A stretch of DNA of 64,000 nt from Acuticoccus kalidii (GCF_021556395.1 NZ_JAKGCS010000005.1:94628-158627); one strand, 5' to 3'; shown: positions 7,728 through 17,072, counted from the stretch's first letter. Notes: generated from the letters alone by a model not told the origin. Made by a program: numbers and translations.

Positions 7728-10054
7728 CGGTCGGCTCGTGTATGCGTCGGGCGGGAGCTTGCACCGCCGTGCATCGCCGCAGCGGAGCCGCCGCCGGTGA
7801 CGATGGCGTTGGGGTCCGCGCCGATGAAGCCGCCGCGTCGGGGTTGAGGCTGGGCCGGGCTCTGCGCCGCGGGCGTGTCGGCCTGTTTCGGGGCCGCCGC
7901 GGCGCGGCGAGGGCCCGCCGAGGTGAGGAGGTAGGACAACCCGCGCACCATCTGGAAGATCGCGAGCGAGATGAATTCGACCACCCCGCGAATGACGCCG
8001 ACATCCTTACGGCGCGAGGCCTGGAAGCGGACCCATTCGTCCGAGTTCGCGAAGACGAGGTCGGCGACGAGCTCGTACTGGCGCGGATCGACCACCGCGA
8101 ACTCGGAGCCGAGAGCGACGCCGCCTTCGTCACGCACCACCGAGCGGACCGTCAGCGGCAGCTCGTTGGAGGAGAGCGGCGCCATCGGCTGGAAGCGCAT
8201 GATGATCTGCTCGCCCGGCTTGATCTGCCGCAGCACGTTCGCCGGCACGAGAACGCGCGCACCGGAAATCGAGACGTCGTCGATCTTCGCCGGGATCACG
8301 CGGTCGCCATAGATGATCTCGGCCGGCCGGTCGATCGCCACGCGCTGCGAGCTGCGAAGCTGCCGCCGCTCCGCGACGACGCCGAGCGCCGCGCCCATCA
8401 GAAGGATGTTGAAGAGATTCCACCCGCCGACGACGAGCGCGATATCCGCCGCGAAGGGCTGCGTGATGACACGATAGATCGTGGCGACGACGCCCGCGAG
8501 GAGCAGGAAGAAAATGAAGTAGAACGGGCCGCCAAGCTCGGAAATGCGCGATGTCCGGTTCGTCTCGCCCTTCGTCGTCACGCGGAATTTCGGCCGCCTC
8601 GGACTGAGCGTCACCGCGCCCAACGCGCGGATCAGGTAGACCGATTGGATCGTCTCATAGAGCTCGGAGACGAAGGGCCATCGCACCCGGCTCCACAGAT
8701 AGTTCTGCAGCAGCAGGTTCACGAGGATGTAGGTGATCGTATAGGCGGCGAATTCGGCGCCCGACGCGTCGAAGATCGACAGGCCGAAGAAGAGATAGAA
8801 GAGCGGCGCGAAGAGGAAGATGAGCCGCGCGATCGGGAACAGCCAGTAGAACATCGACGACATGTAGCAAAGCCGCTGCGCCAAGCTGAGCCCGCCCTGG
8901 ATCAACGGGTTCTTCAGGAACAGGATCTGCATCATGCCCTGACACCAGCGCGAGCGCTGGCCGATGAAGTTCGCGAACGTCTCGGGCTGAAGACCGGCGA
9001 TCATCGGCCGGTCGACGAAGGCGGAGTTCCAGCCCTCGCGGTGCAGTTGGAGCGAGGTCTCGCAGTCCTCCGTCACCGAGGAACCGGCGAAGCCGCCGAT
9101 TTCTTCGAGTGCGGAGCGGCGCAACACCGCGGCCGAACCGCAGAAGAAGCTCGCATTCCACTTGTCGAGACCCTTCTGGATCGCGCCGTAGAACATCTCG
9201 TTCTCCGACGGCATGCGGTTCCAGGTCTCGAGATTGTGCTCGAGCGGGTCGGGGTTGATGAAGAAGTGCGGCGTTTGCACCAGGAAGAGGCGCGGATCGT
9301 CGTAGAAATAGCCGAGTGTCTCGTTCAGAAAGTCGCGCGCGGGGGCGTGGTCGGCATCGAACACGGCGACGAACTCGCCCGTCGAATGGGCAAGGCCGTT
9401 GTTGAGGTTGCCGGCCTTCGCGTTGATGTTGGCCGAGCGCGTCAGATAGTTGACGCCGAGATCGCGGGCGAGCTGCTGGAGCTCGCGCCGGCGCTCCTGC
9501 GCCGTCGCCGCGACACGCGGATCGGCGCTCTCGGTCCGTTCGTCCGTCCCGCCATCGTCGAGGAGGAAGACGTTCAGCCGGTCGCGCGGATAGTCCATCT
9601 GTTTCGCCGCCGACAGCGTCGTCGCGAGGAGTTGCGGGCTTTCGTTGATCGTCGGCACATAGACGTCGACCGTCGGGCGAGGGGCGTCCCGCGTCAGCGT
9701 GCGCTTGGCCCGATTGAGCGGATCCGCGATCACGAACAGCGACAGGAACAGCATCATCACCGAATAGAATTCGGCGAAATAGAGCAAAATGCCGGGGATG
9801 AAGTTCTGCAGCTCGGAGACCGGCGGAATGGTCGTGAAGGTGCGCCAATAGAGATAGCGCAGCACCACGGCCGTCCCGAGGGCGAGGACGATGGCGCGGA
9901 AGGCGCCTTGCCGGTCGAACATCTTCAAAATCGCGATGATTACCACGATGATGAGAGACGTGACGAAGTGCGTGTCGAGGCTGACCGGCTGCGTCACCAT
10001 AAAGAGGATCACCGCCACCGCGGCCAGCCAGAGCAGTAGAACCAAAAACCTCAT
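7724..10054 (-). CDS. bcsA: Cellulose synthase catalytic subunit (UDP-forming), c-di-GMP-activated
   Basis: A family 2 glycosyltransferase that polymerises UDP-glucose and translocates the chain across the inner membrane. All hallmarks are present: DDG at 166-168, DAD at 233-235, FFCGSAA at 303-309, TED at 328-330 and QRSRW at 366-370. Membrane segments cluster at about 1-110, 400-460 and 510-560. A PilZ domain follows at about 567-660 with RSSQR (567-571) and DVSISG (593-598), the two c-di-GMP contact motifs. This places the enzyme under c-di-GMP control. It is first in the minus-strand run with bcsB and is divergent from bcsN. Its length of 776 residues is normal for an alphaproteobacterial BcsA. 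The product could be a different beta-glucan (see findings). Confidence 0.95.
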   Translation of the reverse strand: MRFLVLLLWLAAVAVILFMVTQPVSLDTHFVTSLIIVVIIAILKMFDRQGAFRAIVLALGTAVVLRYLYWRTFTTIPPVSELQNFIPGILLYFAEFYSVMMLFLSLFVIADPLNRAKRTLTRDAPRPTVDVYVPTINESPQLLATTLSAAKQMDYPRDRLNVFLLDDGGTDERTESADPRVAATAQERRRELQQLARDLGVNYLTRSANINAKAGNLNNGLAHSTGEFVAVFDADHAPARDFLNETLGYFYDDPRLFLVQTPHFFINPDPLEHNLETWNRMPSENEMFYGAIQKGLDKWNASFFCGSAAVLRRSALEEIGGFAGSSVTEDCETSLQLHREGWNSAFVDRPMIAGLQPETFANFIGQRSRWCQGMMQILFLKNPLIQGGLSLAQRLCYMSSMFYWLFPIARLIFLFAPLFYLFFGLSIFDASGAEFAAYTITYILVNLLLQNYLWSRVRWPFVSELYETIQSVYLIRALGAVTLSPRRPKFRVTTKGETNRTSRISELGGPFYFIFFLLLAGVVATIYRVITQPFAADIALVVGGWNLFNILLMGAALGVVAERRQLRSSQRVAIDRPAEIIYGDRVIPAKIDDVSISGARVLVPANVLRQIKPGEQIIMRFQPMAPLSSNELPLTVRSVVRDEGGVALGSEFAVVDPRQYELVADLVFANSDEWVRFQASRRKDVGVIRGVVEFISLAIFQMVRGLSYLLTSAGPRRAAAAPKQADTPAAQSPAQPQPRRGGFIGADPNAIVTGGGSAAAMHGGASSRPTHTRADR

Positions 10055-10528
10055 GGCACCGTCCTCAATGAGACCCCGAGTCTGACAAAATTTGTCAAAC
10101 TGTGGCCGCGTGGCGAATCAACGCCCGTCTGCATCCGCTGTGTATGCCACATTTCCGACAAATTCGGGCTCGTGCCTCATAGCAAGTTCTGCACCATGAG
10201 CCCATCCTGTCGCCAGAATGGTGACTACTGAATTCGCACGCGGCAATCAACGCGGCCGACTGCGCCAAAGCGCGCCCGCCTCGAATCGCACGCCAACCCT
10301 CCGACTAGGCTCGCGGGGGATGGTGAACGCGACGTTAATCGCAGCCTCTCAAGGATGGCCTTCCCGAGCCTCGCGGGCCTGCGTGGCGGTCATCCAACGG
10401 AGTTAACGTTAATCGTCGTCAAGGTTAACAAATGCTCAAGGATCGCCCGCCACTCTCGCGCGAGAGAAGCCGAATTGATTCGATTCGGCCATGCGTGCCG
10501 CCACACGTGCGGCGCGCCGAAGACCAAT
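10055..10528. promoter_or_regulatory. Divergent promoter region between bcsA and bcsN
   Basis: A 474-bp gap, relatively AT-rich, with no convincing gene. It contains a 15-nt palindrome at 10083-10097 (listed separately), a second GACAAATT word near 10157, a 10-bp direct repeat ACGTTAATCG at 10332-10341 and 10406-10415, and two GTTAAC sites at 10402-10407 and 10424-10429 spaced 22 bp apart. Both cellulose promoters must lie here. No factor can be named from the sequence. Confidence 0.6.
10083..10097. promoter_or_regulatory. Perfect 15-nt palindrome upstream of bcsA
   Basis: TGACAAA-A-TTTGTCA, two 7-bp arms around one central base, 29-43 bp upstream of the bcsA start codon. Size, symmetry and position suit a dimeric repressor or activator operator. 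The factor is unknown. Confidence 0.45.
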
Positions 10529-11632
10529 ATGAGGCTGGATGCGATGATCCTGACTTTGCGAAAGGCGCACCAGACGATCGCGATCCTCATCTCGGCAGCC
10601 TTGGCCGGGTGCGGGTACAATGCCGGTGGCGTCAGAACGGCGACGCTCGGCAATTCCGTGCCCGTGACCGAGGCCTTCATGACACCCCCGCCGGGTGGGC
10701 CAGAGGTGATCGCCGTCGTCGAAAACCGTTATGCGAACGCGTTGGCGCAAGACATCATTCTCGATAATGGCTCGTCCGTTTCGGGCCAGAACGTCATCTA
10801 TGTGCGGGCGTTCGGGCCGATGGGGCGGGATGCGGGTCAATCGACCCTCTCGACCGATCTGATGAACGTCACCGACATCCGCCAGGAGCTGAACGAGCGC
10901 TTTCCCGGCGTTCCGATGCGCGTGTCGGGACTTTATGCACAGAACCGTTATGGTCCGTTCAGCTACGCCACCGGCGGCTCGGGCAAGGCGACCTGCATCT
11001 ATGCCTGGCAGCGCATCGCCGCCGATGCGCGCGTCTTCTCGTTCCAGCGTGGGGCGATCACCTGGCGCCTGCGGCTTTGCGAGAACAACACCGACGCCCG
11101 CAGCCTCCTCCTCCTCGCCTACGGTTTGACGATCAACGGCTACTTCATGTCGAAGACGTGGAACCCCTATGGCGACCCGCCGGAGCCCGATCCGCGGATC
11201 GGCCGGCCGGGGGAGACGATCCTGCCCGAACAGGTCGTCGATCCGACCGTGATTGCGCCGACATCCTATCGCGAGCCGCAGCGGACGACGATCAAGCGCC
11301 CGGCGCCGTCGCGCGCCTCGCGTCCGGCATCGGCGCCCGTGCCGGTGCGTCCGCAGGTGCTGAACGAGCCGGTCGAAGGCGCTGCCGTCGTCCCGCGGCC
11401 GGAGCAGACGGATCTGTCGGAACCCGCGGTCGGCACGTCGAACCTGCCGAGCAACTCGCCGGCTCCGCCGCCGACCTATACCGTGCCCTCGCCGTCGACC
11501 TCGCTGCGCCCGAGCGCGCCGCCCGCCTCGACGACGCCCACGGTGGCGCCGCCGCCGTCCGGCCCGCGTCTCGTGATGCCGCCGACCTCGGCGTCGGCGA
11601 GCCCCGCGGTGCGCGTCGTCAATATGCGCTGA
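10529..11632 (+). CDS. bcsN: Cellulose biosynthesis lipoprotein BcsN
   Basis: An envelope protein found with cellulose synthase genes in alphaproteobacteria; its biochemical role is unknown. A lipoprotein signal ends in LAGC, with a following N-terminal domain containing VIYVRAFGPMG and ATCIYAWQRI. The last third is a Pro/Ser/Thr-rich tail that is probably unstructured. ATG at 10529 is chosen because the signal peptide begins just after it. ATG at 10544, with GAGG 9 nt upstream, is an equally good start. It is transcribed away from bcsA. Confidence 0.82.
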   Translation: MRLDAMILTLRKAHQTIAILISAALAGCGYNAGGVRTATLGNSVPVTEAFMTPPPGGPEVIAVVENRYANALAQDIILDNGSSVSGQNVIYVRAFGPMGRDAGQSTLSTDLMNVTDIRQELNERFPGVPMRVSGLYAQNRYGPFSYATGGSGKATCIYAWQRIAADARVFSFQRGAITWRLRLCENNTDARSLLLLAYGLTINGYFMSKTWNPYGDPPEPDPRIGRPGETILPEQVVDPTVIAPTSYREPQRTTIKRPAPSRASRPASAPVPVRPQVLNEPVEGAAVVPRPEQTDLSEPAVGTSNLPSNSPAPPPTYTVPSPSTSLRPSAPPASTTPTVAPPPSGPRLVMPPTSASASPAVRVVNMR

Positions 11633-11847
11633 GCCGGGATCAACCGTTCGCGGTTCTGTCCCGCGGGCCGTCGCGCCGGCGGGGCAACGACCAGCCCGCC
11701 TGTCGGGCTGCACCACTGGCGGTCGCGTCGCTCGATGAGGATGCGGCCGGCATCCACTGCCTCAAACTTGCCTCGGGGTCGCTGACTCCGGGGCCCTTTC
11801 TCGTCTCGGGCCCGGCTCGACCAGGGTGACGCCCCGTCGGCCACCCT

Positions 11848-12294
11848 TCACCCCATCGCCGCCGACAGGGCGTCGCGCATCCGATCGGGCCACGGCGTCG
11901 CCTGCCGCGTCGCGCGGTCGACGAGGACGTGGGTGAAGTGCGCGTCCGCCGCGGCCGAGGTCTCGGGTGCGGCCGGCGCCTCGAACAGGGCGACGTGCCA
12001 CGTGGCGCTCGATAGGCCGATCCGGGCGACCTTGATCGCGATCTCGATATTTTGTGGAAAATGCAGCGGATGGTGGAAGCGACATCCCGTCTCCACCACG
12101 AGCGCGATGAACGGGCCGCTGTGAATGTCGATCCCCGCGCGGGCGATCATATAACGGTTTACCGCCGAATCGATCATCGTGTAGTAGGCCGCGTTGTTGA
12201 CGTGGCCGTAGACGTCATTGTCGGCCCAACGGCTCGCGATCGTCTCGCACAGCGCATAATCGGCGCGGCGTGAGGGGACGGGATGGGACACCAT
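11848..12294 (-). CDS. Acyl-CoA thioesterase (hot-dog fold, 4HBT/YbgC type)
   Basis: A 148-residue hot-dog thioesterase that hydrolyses acyl-CoA to free acid and CoA. The motif RWADNDVYGHVNN near residue 22 matches the family signature RWxDxDxxGHVNN, including the catalytic Asp. AAGGAG lies 8 nt upstream of the ATG. It is the last gene of the minus-strand run with the penicillin acylase, GH3 and hydrolase-like genes, 91 bp after the previous stop, and is convergent with bcsN. The substrate chain is not predictable. Confidence 0.88.
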   Translation of the reverse strand: MVSHPVPSRRADYALCETIASRWADNDVYGHVNNAAYYTMIDSAVNRYMIARAGIDIHSGPFIALVVETGCRFHHPLHFPQNIEIAIKVARIGLSSATWHVALFEAPAAPETSAAADAHFTHVLVDRATRQATPWPDRMRDALSAAMG

Positions 12295-12385
12295 CTGTCG
12301 CTCCTTGGACGATCCTCCGGCAGACTAAAGCACATCAACCGGACCGCTGGCGACGCCCGCGATAAGCCGGGCCTGGCCGCCGGCG

Positions 12386-13249
12386 TCAGCCGGCCGGCGT
12401 CTCGCGCGCCGATGCTGCCGCTCCGCCGAGCTGGGCGCGAATGAGACCGTCGAGCGTCGCGGTCGCGTCGGCCTCGACCGGCGCGGGGCGGGGGCGCCGC
12501 CGCGCCCGCCGCAGCGCGAAATAGCGGCCGAGAAGGCCCTTCACCGGACGGCCGCTCTGATCATCGACCACGCGTCCATCCGGTGTGACGCGGAGCGCGG
12601 GCGCGGGGTGCCAGTCCTCGGCGATCGCGTCCACCACATGCCGGGAGACGGACGATCCGCCTTGCTCGAGATCGCCGGCGACGAGGTCGAGCCGCGCGGT
12701 GTCGGCCGGACAGCCGGCGCCGAACGCGAGGGCGACGGGCGCGCCGGTCGTCCGGTAGTCCTCCATGCGCACGTTCGGTGGGGCGTCGATCGCGAGGTGG
12801 CTCGCGAAGGCCGGCCCGTCCGGTCGAAAGCGCTGCTGCAACTGGCGATAGGTCGTGAGGATGGCCGCCGTTCCGCCATCGGCGAGGCCCGCATGATGGA
12901 TGCACGCCGGGTCGACGTCATCGCGGGTGGCGAGATAGACCAAGGCGGCGAAGGCGTCGGCGACGGCCATCGCCTCGGTGACGCGCACGCGGGCGAAGGC
13001 TCCCCGCGCCCGCCGCGCCGCGGCGGTGTCGACGATGAGCGCGATCGCCCCGGTCCGCGTCGCGCGCCGTGCGCATCGTTCGGCCGCTTCGGTCCGACCG
13101 CCGGCGCTGATCACGAGCGCCGGGCAACGGCCATCGACCGACTGCGGCCGATAGAGCCGCGTCTCGATCGCCTCGGCGCGAGCGGGGTCGGCGGGGCCGA
13201 ACGGGCTCGCGGTGACGAGCTGGACGCGCTGAAAGGGGGTCTTGGTCAT
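12386..13249 (-). CDS. Alpha/beta-hydrolase-like protein lacking the nucleophile
   Basis: A 287-residue protein with an alpha/beta-hydrolase layout: PALVISAGGRT (43-53) looks like the oxyanion loop, and HHAGLADGGTAA (118-129) is the nucleophile-elbow region. At the elbow the expected Ser/Cys is Ala123 (GLADGG, where active relatives read GxSxGG), so classic hydrolysis is unlikely. A possible catalytic His/Asp region lies later, but I could not assign it. The Arg/Pro-rich C terminus (about 240-287) is probably flexible. It begins 27 bp after the GH3 gene, so it is probably co-transcribed. It could be a dead hydrolase or a binding subunit. Confidence 0.65.
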   Translation of the reverse strand: MTKTPFQRVQLVTASPFGPADPARAEAIETRLYRPQSVDGRCPALVISAGGRTEAAERCARRATRTGAIALIVDTAAARRARGAFARVRVTEAMAVADAFAALVYLATRDDVDPACIHHAGLADGGTAAILTTYRQLQQRFRPDGPAFASHLAIDAPPNVRMEDYRTTGAPVALAFGAGCPADTARLDLVAGDLEQGGSSVSRHVVDAIAEDWHPAPALRVTPDGRVVDDQSGRPVKGLLGRYFALRRARRRPRPAPVEADATATLDGLIRAQLGGAAASARETPAG

Positions 13250-13276
13250 CGCTCGCCGCGTCTTCGAGGGCAGAAG

Positions 13277-14815
13277 TCAGACGCGTTCCTGAGCGGAATG
13301 GCGCGCCGCGAGCCTCAATAGATCATCCCGCACGCCGTTGGCGAGCGCGACGCGGGGCACTTTGTTCTGTCCGCCGAGCTTGCCGCGCTCGCGCATCCAG
13401 TCGGTGAACGCGCCATGCGGGACGAAGGCGACGCGCGGCGGTTTGAGCTGATAGTCGTTCCGCCGGTGGACTTCATAGTCCTCGTTGCCGCTCTGAAGTG
13501 TCTCGTCGAGCACCGCGGCAAATCGCGCGGCGGCGTCCGCATCGGGCACCGTGTCGAGTTCGACGACATATTGATGGCCGCCGGCATGGTCGCCCGCTTC
13601 GGGATAGATCGGAGCGACGGAGAACTCGGTGACATGACGCCCGATCGCTTGGGCGGCGGCGAGGACGGCGCGCTCGATCTCCTGGCCGGAGACGTGCTCA
13701 CCGAAGGCACTGAGATAATAGGACGTGCGGCCCGTCACCTTCACCCGCGGCGGCTCGCCGGGCAGAAGCTCCACGACATCGCCGAGCCGATAGGCCCAGA
13801 GCCCGGCGCAGGTCGACAGCACGAGGCCATATTCGCCCGCCGGCGCGTTTCCGATCCAATAGCGGGTCGGGTTCTCCGCCTCCCATTCGGCGATCGGCAC
13901 GAACTCGAAGAACAGCCCGATATCGAGATTGAGGCGCATCCCGTCGTCCATGCCGCGATCGGCGCTCGCCACGAAGCCCTCGCTCGCCGAATAGACTTCC
14001 CGCCAGTCGACCCCGCCGCGCGGAAACCAGGTCTCGAAAATGTCCCGATAGGGGGCGAAGCTCATGCCGCCATAGACCATCAGATCGAGCTCAGGATAGA
14101 AGGCCGACACATCGTGCCCGCGGCCGGTGATCTCGGCGAGGCGCTCGAAAAAGAGGAGCAGCCAGCTCGGCGTCCCGGCGATGCAGTGGATCGGCTCCTT
14201 GACCGAAAGGCGCGCGAGTCGGTCGATCTTGTTCTCCCAATCCGCTTCCAGCGCCTCCTCGATGGACGGGAAGACGAACGGCGTCGACCAGCGCGGATTT
14301 TCGAGCCGCGCGATGCCCGACAGATCGCCCGATTTCACCCCGTGGCCGAGATCCTCCATCGCGACAGAGCCGCCGAGCATGAAGCTCTTGCCGCCGAGCA
14401 CCTTGGAATGGGGATGGAGGCGGGCATGATAGCCGAGCATGTCCGTCCCGGCGCGCGCGTTGGAGCGCAGCATCTCGCGGGAGATCGGAATGTGCTTGGT
14501 GCGCCCGCTCGACGTTCCCGACGAGGCCGCAAAATAGGGAATACGCCCCGGCCAGGTGAGATCTTCGAGCACCGGGAAGGCGGCGTCGAAATAATCGGCG
14601 CGGAAATCCTCGAAGGAGCGCAGCGGGACGCGGGTTTGATAATCGGCAACGCTCTCGATCGCGCCGAAATCGTGGTCGCGGCCGAATTGGGTCCCGCGTG
14701 CGCGATGAACGAGGGAAAGCAGCTGCGATTCCTGCAGCGAGGCGGCGCTGTGGCGCGCAAGGCGGCGTTGGCGCAGCCGGGCATAGCCGCGCAGAAAGGG
14801 CGTCGCATCGAGCAT
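13277..14815 (-). CDS. GH3 acyl-acid amido synthetase
   Basis: ANL-superfamily enzyme of the plant-type GH3 family. Members activate a carboxylic acid with ATP and join it to an amino acid or another amine. Motif I SSGTSSGRTKHIP (98-110), motif II YSASEG (275-280) and motif III YRLGDVV (342-348) are intact. At 512 residues it is normal for bacterial members. The ATG at 14815 starts one base after the TAG of the penicillin-acylase gene, so the two are surely co-transcribed. The pairing with an amide hydrolase and a thioesterase suggests acyl-amide metabolism. The substrate acid and amine are unknown. Confidence 0.88.
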   Translation of the reverse strand: MLDATPFLRGYARLRQRRLARHSAASLQESQLLSLVHRARGTQFGRDHDFGAIESVADYQTRVPLRSFEDFRADYFDAAFPVLEDLTWPGRIPYFAASSGTSSGRTKHIPISREMLRSNARAGTDMLGYHARLHPHSKVLGGKSFMLGGSVAMEDLGHGVKSGDLSGIARLENPRWSTPFVFPSIEEALEADWENKIDRLARLSVKEPIHCIAGTPSWLLLFFERLAEITGRGHDVSAFYPELDLMVYGGMSFAPYRDIFETWFPRGGVDWREVYSASEGFVASADRGMDDGMRLNLDIGLFFEFVPIAEWEAENPTRYWIGNAPAGEYGLVLSTCAGLWAYRLGDVVELLPGEPPRVKVTGRTSYYLSAFGEHVSGQEIERAVLAAAQAIGRHVTEFSVAPIYPEAGDHAGGHQYVVELDTVPDADAAARFAAVLDETLQSGNEDYEVHRRNDYQLKPPRVAFVPHGAFTDWMRERGKLGGQNKVPRVALANGVRDDLLRLAARHSAQERV

Positions 14816-14816
14816 T

Positions 14817-17072
14817 CTAGGCCGCCTCGACCGGGGTGATCGGGGTGACGTAGGGGAAGGCGCTCGCGACGCTCTCCGGCCGCAGCGGAAGGCGGATCTG
14901 TTCGCCGCGCCGCCAATGGCCGACCTGGTCGAACATCGTGCGCGAGCCGGGCCAGCCGTCCTGACCGCCGAGGAGGACGGCATAGGTCTCGTCGATATCG
15001 GCGAGATCGGCGCAGAACCGGGCGTTCGCGCCGAAATTGGTCGAATGCACCTTCTGGGTGAAGGGATGCATCGACTTCATCAAAGTGTCGTTCGTTCCGC
15101 CCGAGGGGAAGTCGAGCGCGGGAAGGCGGGTCTTCAGCCACGGGATGCGGGTGAGCGGGTGGGCAAGGCGCAGCCGGTGGAGCGAGCCCCAGGTGCCGGT
15201 CTTCGCGAACGGGGCCTCCGCCGCGTCGAGCGCCTCGCCGAGCGCGGCTTCGAGGTCGGCCTCCGTCGCGGCGTCGACGAGGCGCGTGAGGCGGGAGAAC
15301 GGCCGCCAATAGGGGCTGACGATGCGGTGGGGCGAGCGCGCTTCGAGCCCGTCGATCAGCGGCGCGGCGAAGAGCTCGAAGGCGAGGGCGCCGCGCGAGT
15401 CGGCGCGATATTGCCCGTCCCAGCTCTTGATCGCGTCGAGGACGGGGCCGGTCCGGCCGATCCCTTCGGCGATCCCCACGAGGCGCCTTGCGAGCGTGTC
15501 CGCCGCCTTGTGGTAGACGTCGAGCTGAAAGCCCTTGAGATCGTCGAGCGTGAGATCCGTCCGCGCCGACAACAATTCGACGATCCGGCGGATCCGGTGC
15601 TCGGCCGCGAAGAAGAGGCTGATCGTGACCGGCGGATCGACGGGCGCCTCGTTGGCGGAGGCGACGAAACCCTCCTCCGGGTCGACCGATTGGGGCAAAT
15701 CCTTGCCGGTGAGGAGGTTCGCCCACTGGGTGTGCGCGTCCGCCTTGCTGATGACGAGATCGGCCGGCGTCGTCAGCGGCCGGCGCGGCACGTGCGCGCC
15801 GATCATCTTGCCGATCGTCCCGTCGGTTCCGGCCCAGATCATGTTGAGGCCGGGCAGGGCATAGGCGTCGACCGCATCCTCGAAGGCCGGCCAGTCGTGC
15901 GCGCGCATCATCGCATAAAAGGGCGTGAACTCGTCGCTCGGCTTGTGGCCGAGCCAGTGGAGCGCAACGGTGTCGGACTTCATGCGGAACGGCTTGGCGT
16001 CGCTGATCACCGGGCCGAGCTCGGACTGACGGGTCGTCACCGTCCTCGGCGATTTGCCGCGCACCGCGATCGTGGTCTCCCGCTCCTCGAGCGTCTCGCC
16101 GGTGAGGTCGATCAGCTCCGAGGAGGTGGCGTGCAGGTTCGTCCCGCCCCATGCGCCGTACGCGTTGCGGCCGACGCCGAAGATCGGCAACGCCGGGATC
16201 ATGAAGCCCCAGACCGAGACGGCCGGCGTCCGCATCCCGGCGATGAGCCACAGATTGGGAGTGGTGATGATGTGATGGGGGTCGGACGCGAGAAGCGGCG
16301 CGCCGGATTTGGTGCGGCGTCCGGCGACGGCATAGGCGTTCGAGCCGGTGTGCGTGAAGGTGGTCGGCAGCGCCTCGTCGAGCGCTTCGGCGCCGACCGG
16401 AATATCCTCGTCCGCCACCGCCGCGACGCCGACGAGATCGGCCCACATGCGCGTCCATTCCTCGTGCTCGCGCAGCGGGTTGAGCGTGCGCCACACGCGC
16501 CAGGCATAATCGGCCGAGCAGAGCCGCGAGACGGCGAAGATGTCGCCGACGGTCCACGGGTCCGGGGTGATCCCGAGGATGTCGAACTCCGGCGGGAGGG
16601 GCTGGGCCTCGGCCGCCGCGGTGATTCCAGCGGCAAAGCCTTCGGCCCAGGCGCGCGTCTCGTCGGGGAGGAGAGCGAGGGAGGCCTCGCTCGCGCGCGG
16701 GAAATCGACGAGACGCAGCAAGGTGTCGAGTTCGACCGCCGGCTCGCCCACCACCTCGGCGAGGCGGCCATAGGCGACACGGCGCATCAGCTCCGTCTGC
16801 GCGAGCCGCAAATGTCCGTGCACGATGCCGAGTCCGACGGCGCCGTCATGCTCCGTCGTCGCCTCGACGAAGGGCACGTGATGATCGTTCCAGCGGATGC
16901 TGATCGGGGCTGAGACCGGGGCGGCCTTCGGCACCATCGCGAGCCGATCCTCGGCGGCGAGTTCGGGGAAGCGCCGCCCGATCGAGCGACGCAGCACCGA
17001 GGCGGCAAGCCCTGCGAGGCCGAACGCCTGGCGGGTTTGGTGTCCAATCGCGGACGGAGACAGAGAGACCAT
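14817..17072 (-). CDS. Penicillin acylase family (Ntn) amide hydrolase
   Basis: An N-terminal-nucleophile hydrolase that matures by self-cleavage and hydrolyses N-acyl amides: penicillins in some members, N-acyl-homoserine lactones or N-acyl amino acids in others. The nucleophile is Ser244 in HTGSNAYAVAG, the expected beta-chain start, followed by ASDPHH. The protein is 751 residues from ATG 17072. The frame stays open to an ATG at 17222, but the extra 50 residues are Arg/Pro-rich and unlike coding sequence. No clear signal peptide is visible, unusual for the family, so it may act in the cytoplasm with the GH3 enzyme that follows after one base. Confidence 0.85.
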   Translation of the reverse strand: MVSLSPSAIGHQTRQAFGLAGLAASVLRRSIGRRFPELAAEDRLAMVPKAAPVSAPISIRWNDHHVPFVEATTEHDGAVGLGIVHGHLRLAQTELMRRVAYGRLAEVVGEPAVELDTLLRLVDFPRASEASLALLPDETRAWAEGFAAGITAAAEAQPLPPEFDILGITPDPWTVGDIFAVSRLCSADYAWRVWRTLNPLREHEEWTRMWADLVGVAAVADEDIPVGAEALDEALPTTFTHTGSNAYAVAGRRTKSGAPLLASDPHHIITTPNLWLIAGMRTPAVSVWGFMIPALPIFGVGRNAYGAWGGTNLHATSSELIDLTGETLEERETTIAVRGKSPRTVTTRQSELGPVISDAKPFRMKSDTVALHWLGHKPSDEFTPFYAMMRAHDWPAFEDAVDAYALPGLNMIWAGTDGTIGKMIGAHVPRRPLTTPADLVISKADAHTQWANLLTGKDLPQSVDPEEGFVASANEAPVDPPVTISLFFAAEHRIRRIVELLSARTDLTLDDLKGFQLDVYHKAADTLARRLVGIAEGIGRTGPVLDAIKSWDGQYRADSRGALAFELFAAPLIDGLEARSPHRIVSPYWRPFSRLTRLVDAATEADLEAALGEALDAAEAPFAKTGTWGSLHRLRLAHPLTRIPWLKTRLPALDFPSGGTNDTLMKSMHPFTQKVHSTNFGANARFCADLADIDETYAVLLGGQDGWPGSRTMFDQVGHWRRGEQIRLPLRPESVASAFPYVTPITPVEAA

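Noticed and set aside
5274..7847. Plus-strand open frame of about 857 codons
   Set aside because: Antisense shadow of bcsB, which has a signal peptide, family motifs and a coupled start.
7742..10039. Plus-strand open frame of about 765 codons
   Set aside because: Antisense shadow of bcsA, whose catalytic and PilZ motifs are all intact.
10402..10429. Possible CtrA box formed by the TTAA words before bcsN
   Set aside because: Spacings are 2 and 12 nt rather than the 7 nt required.
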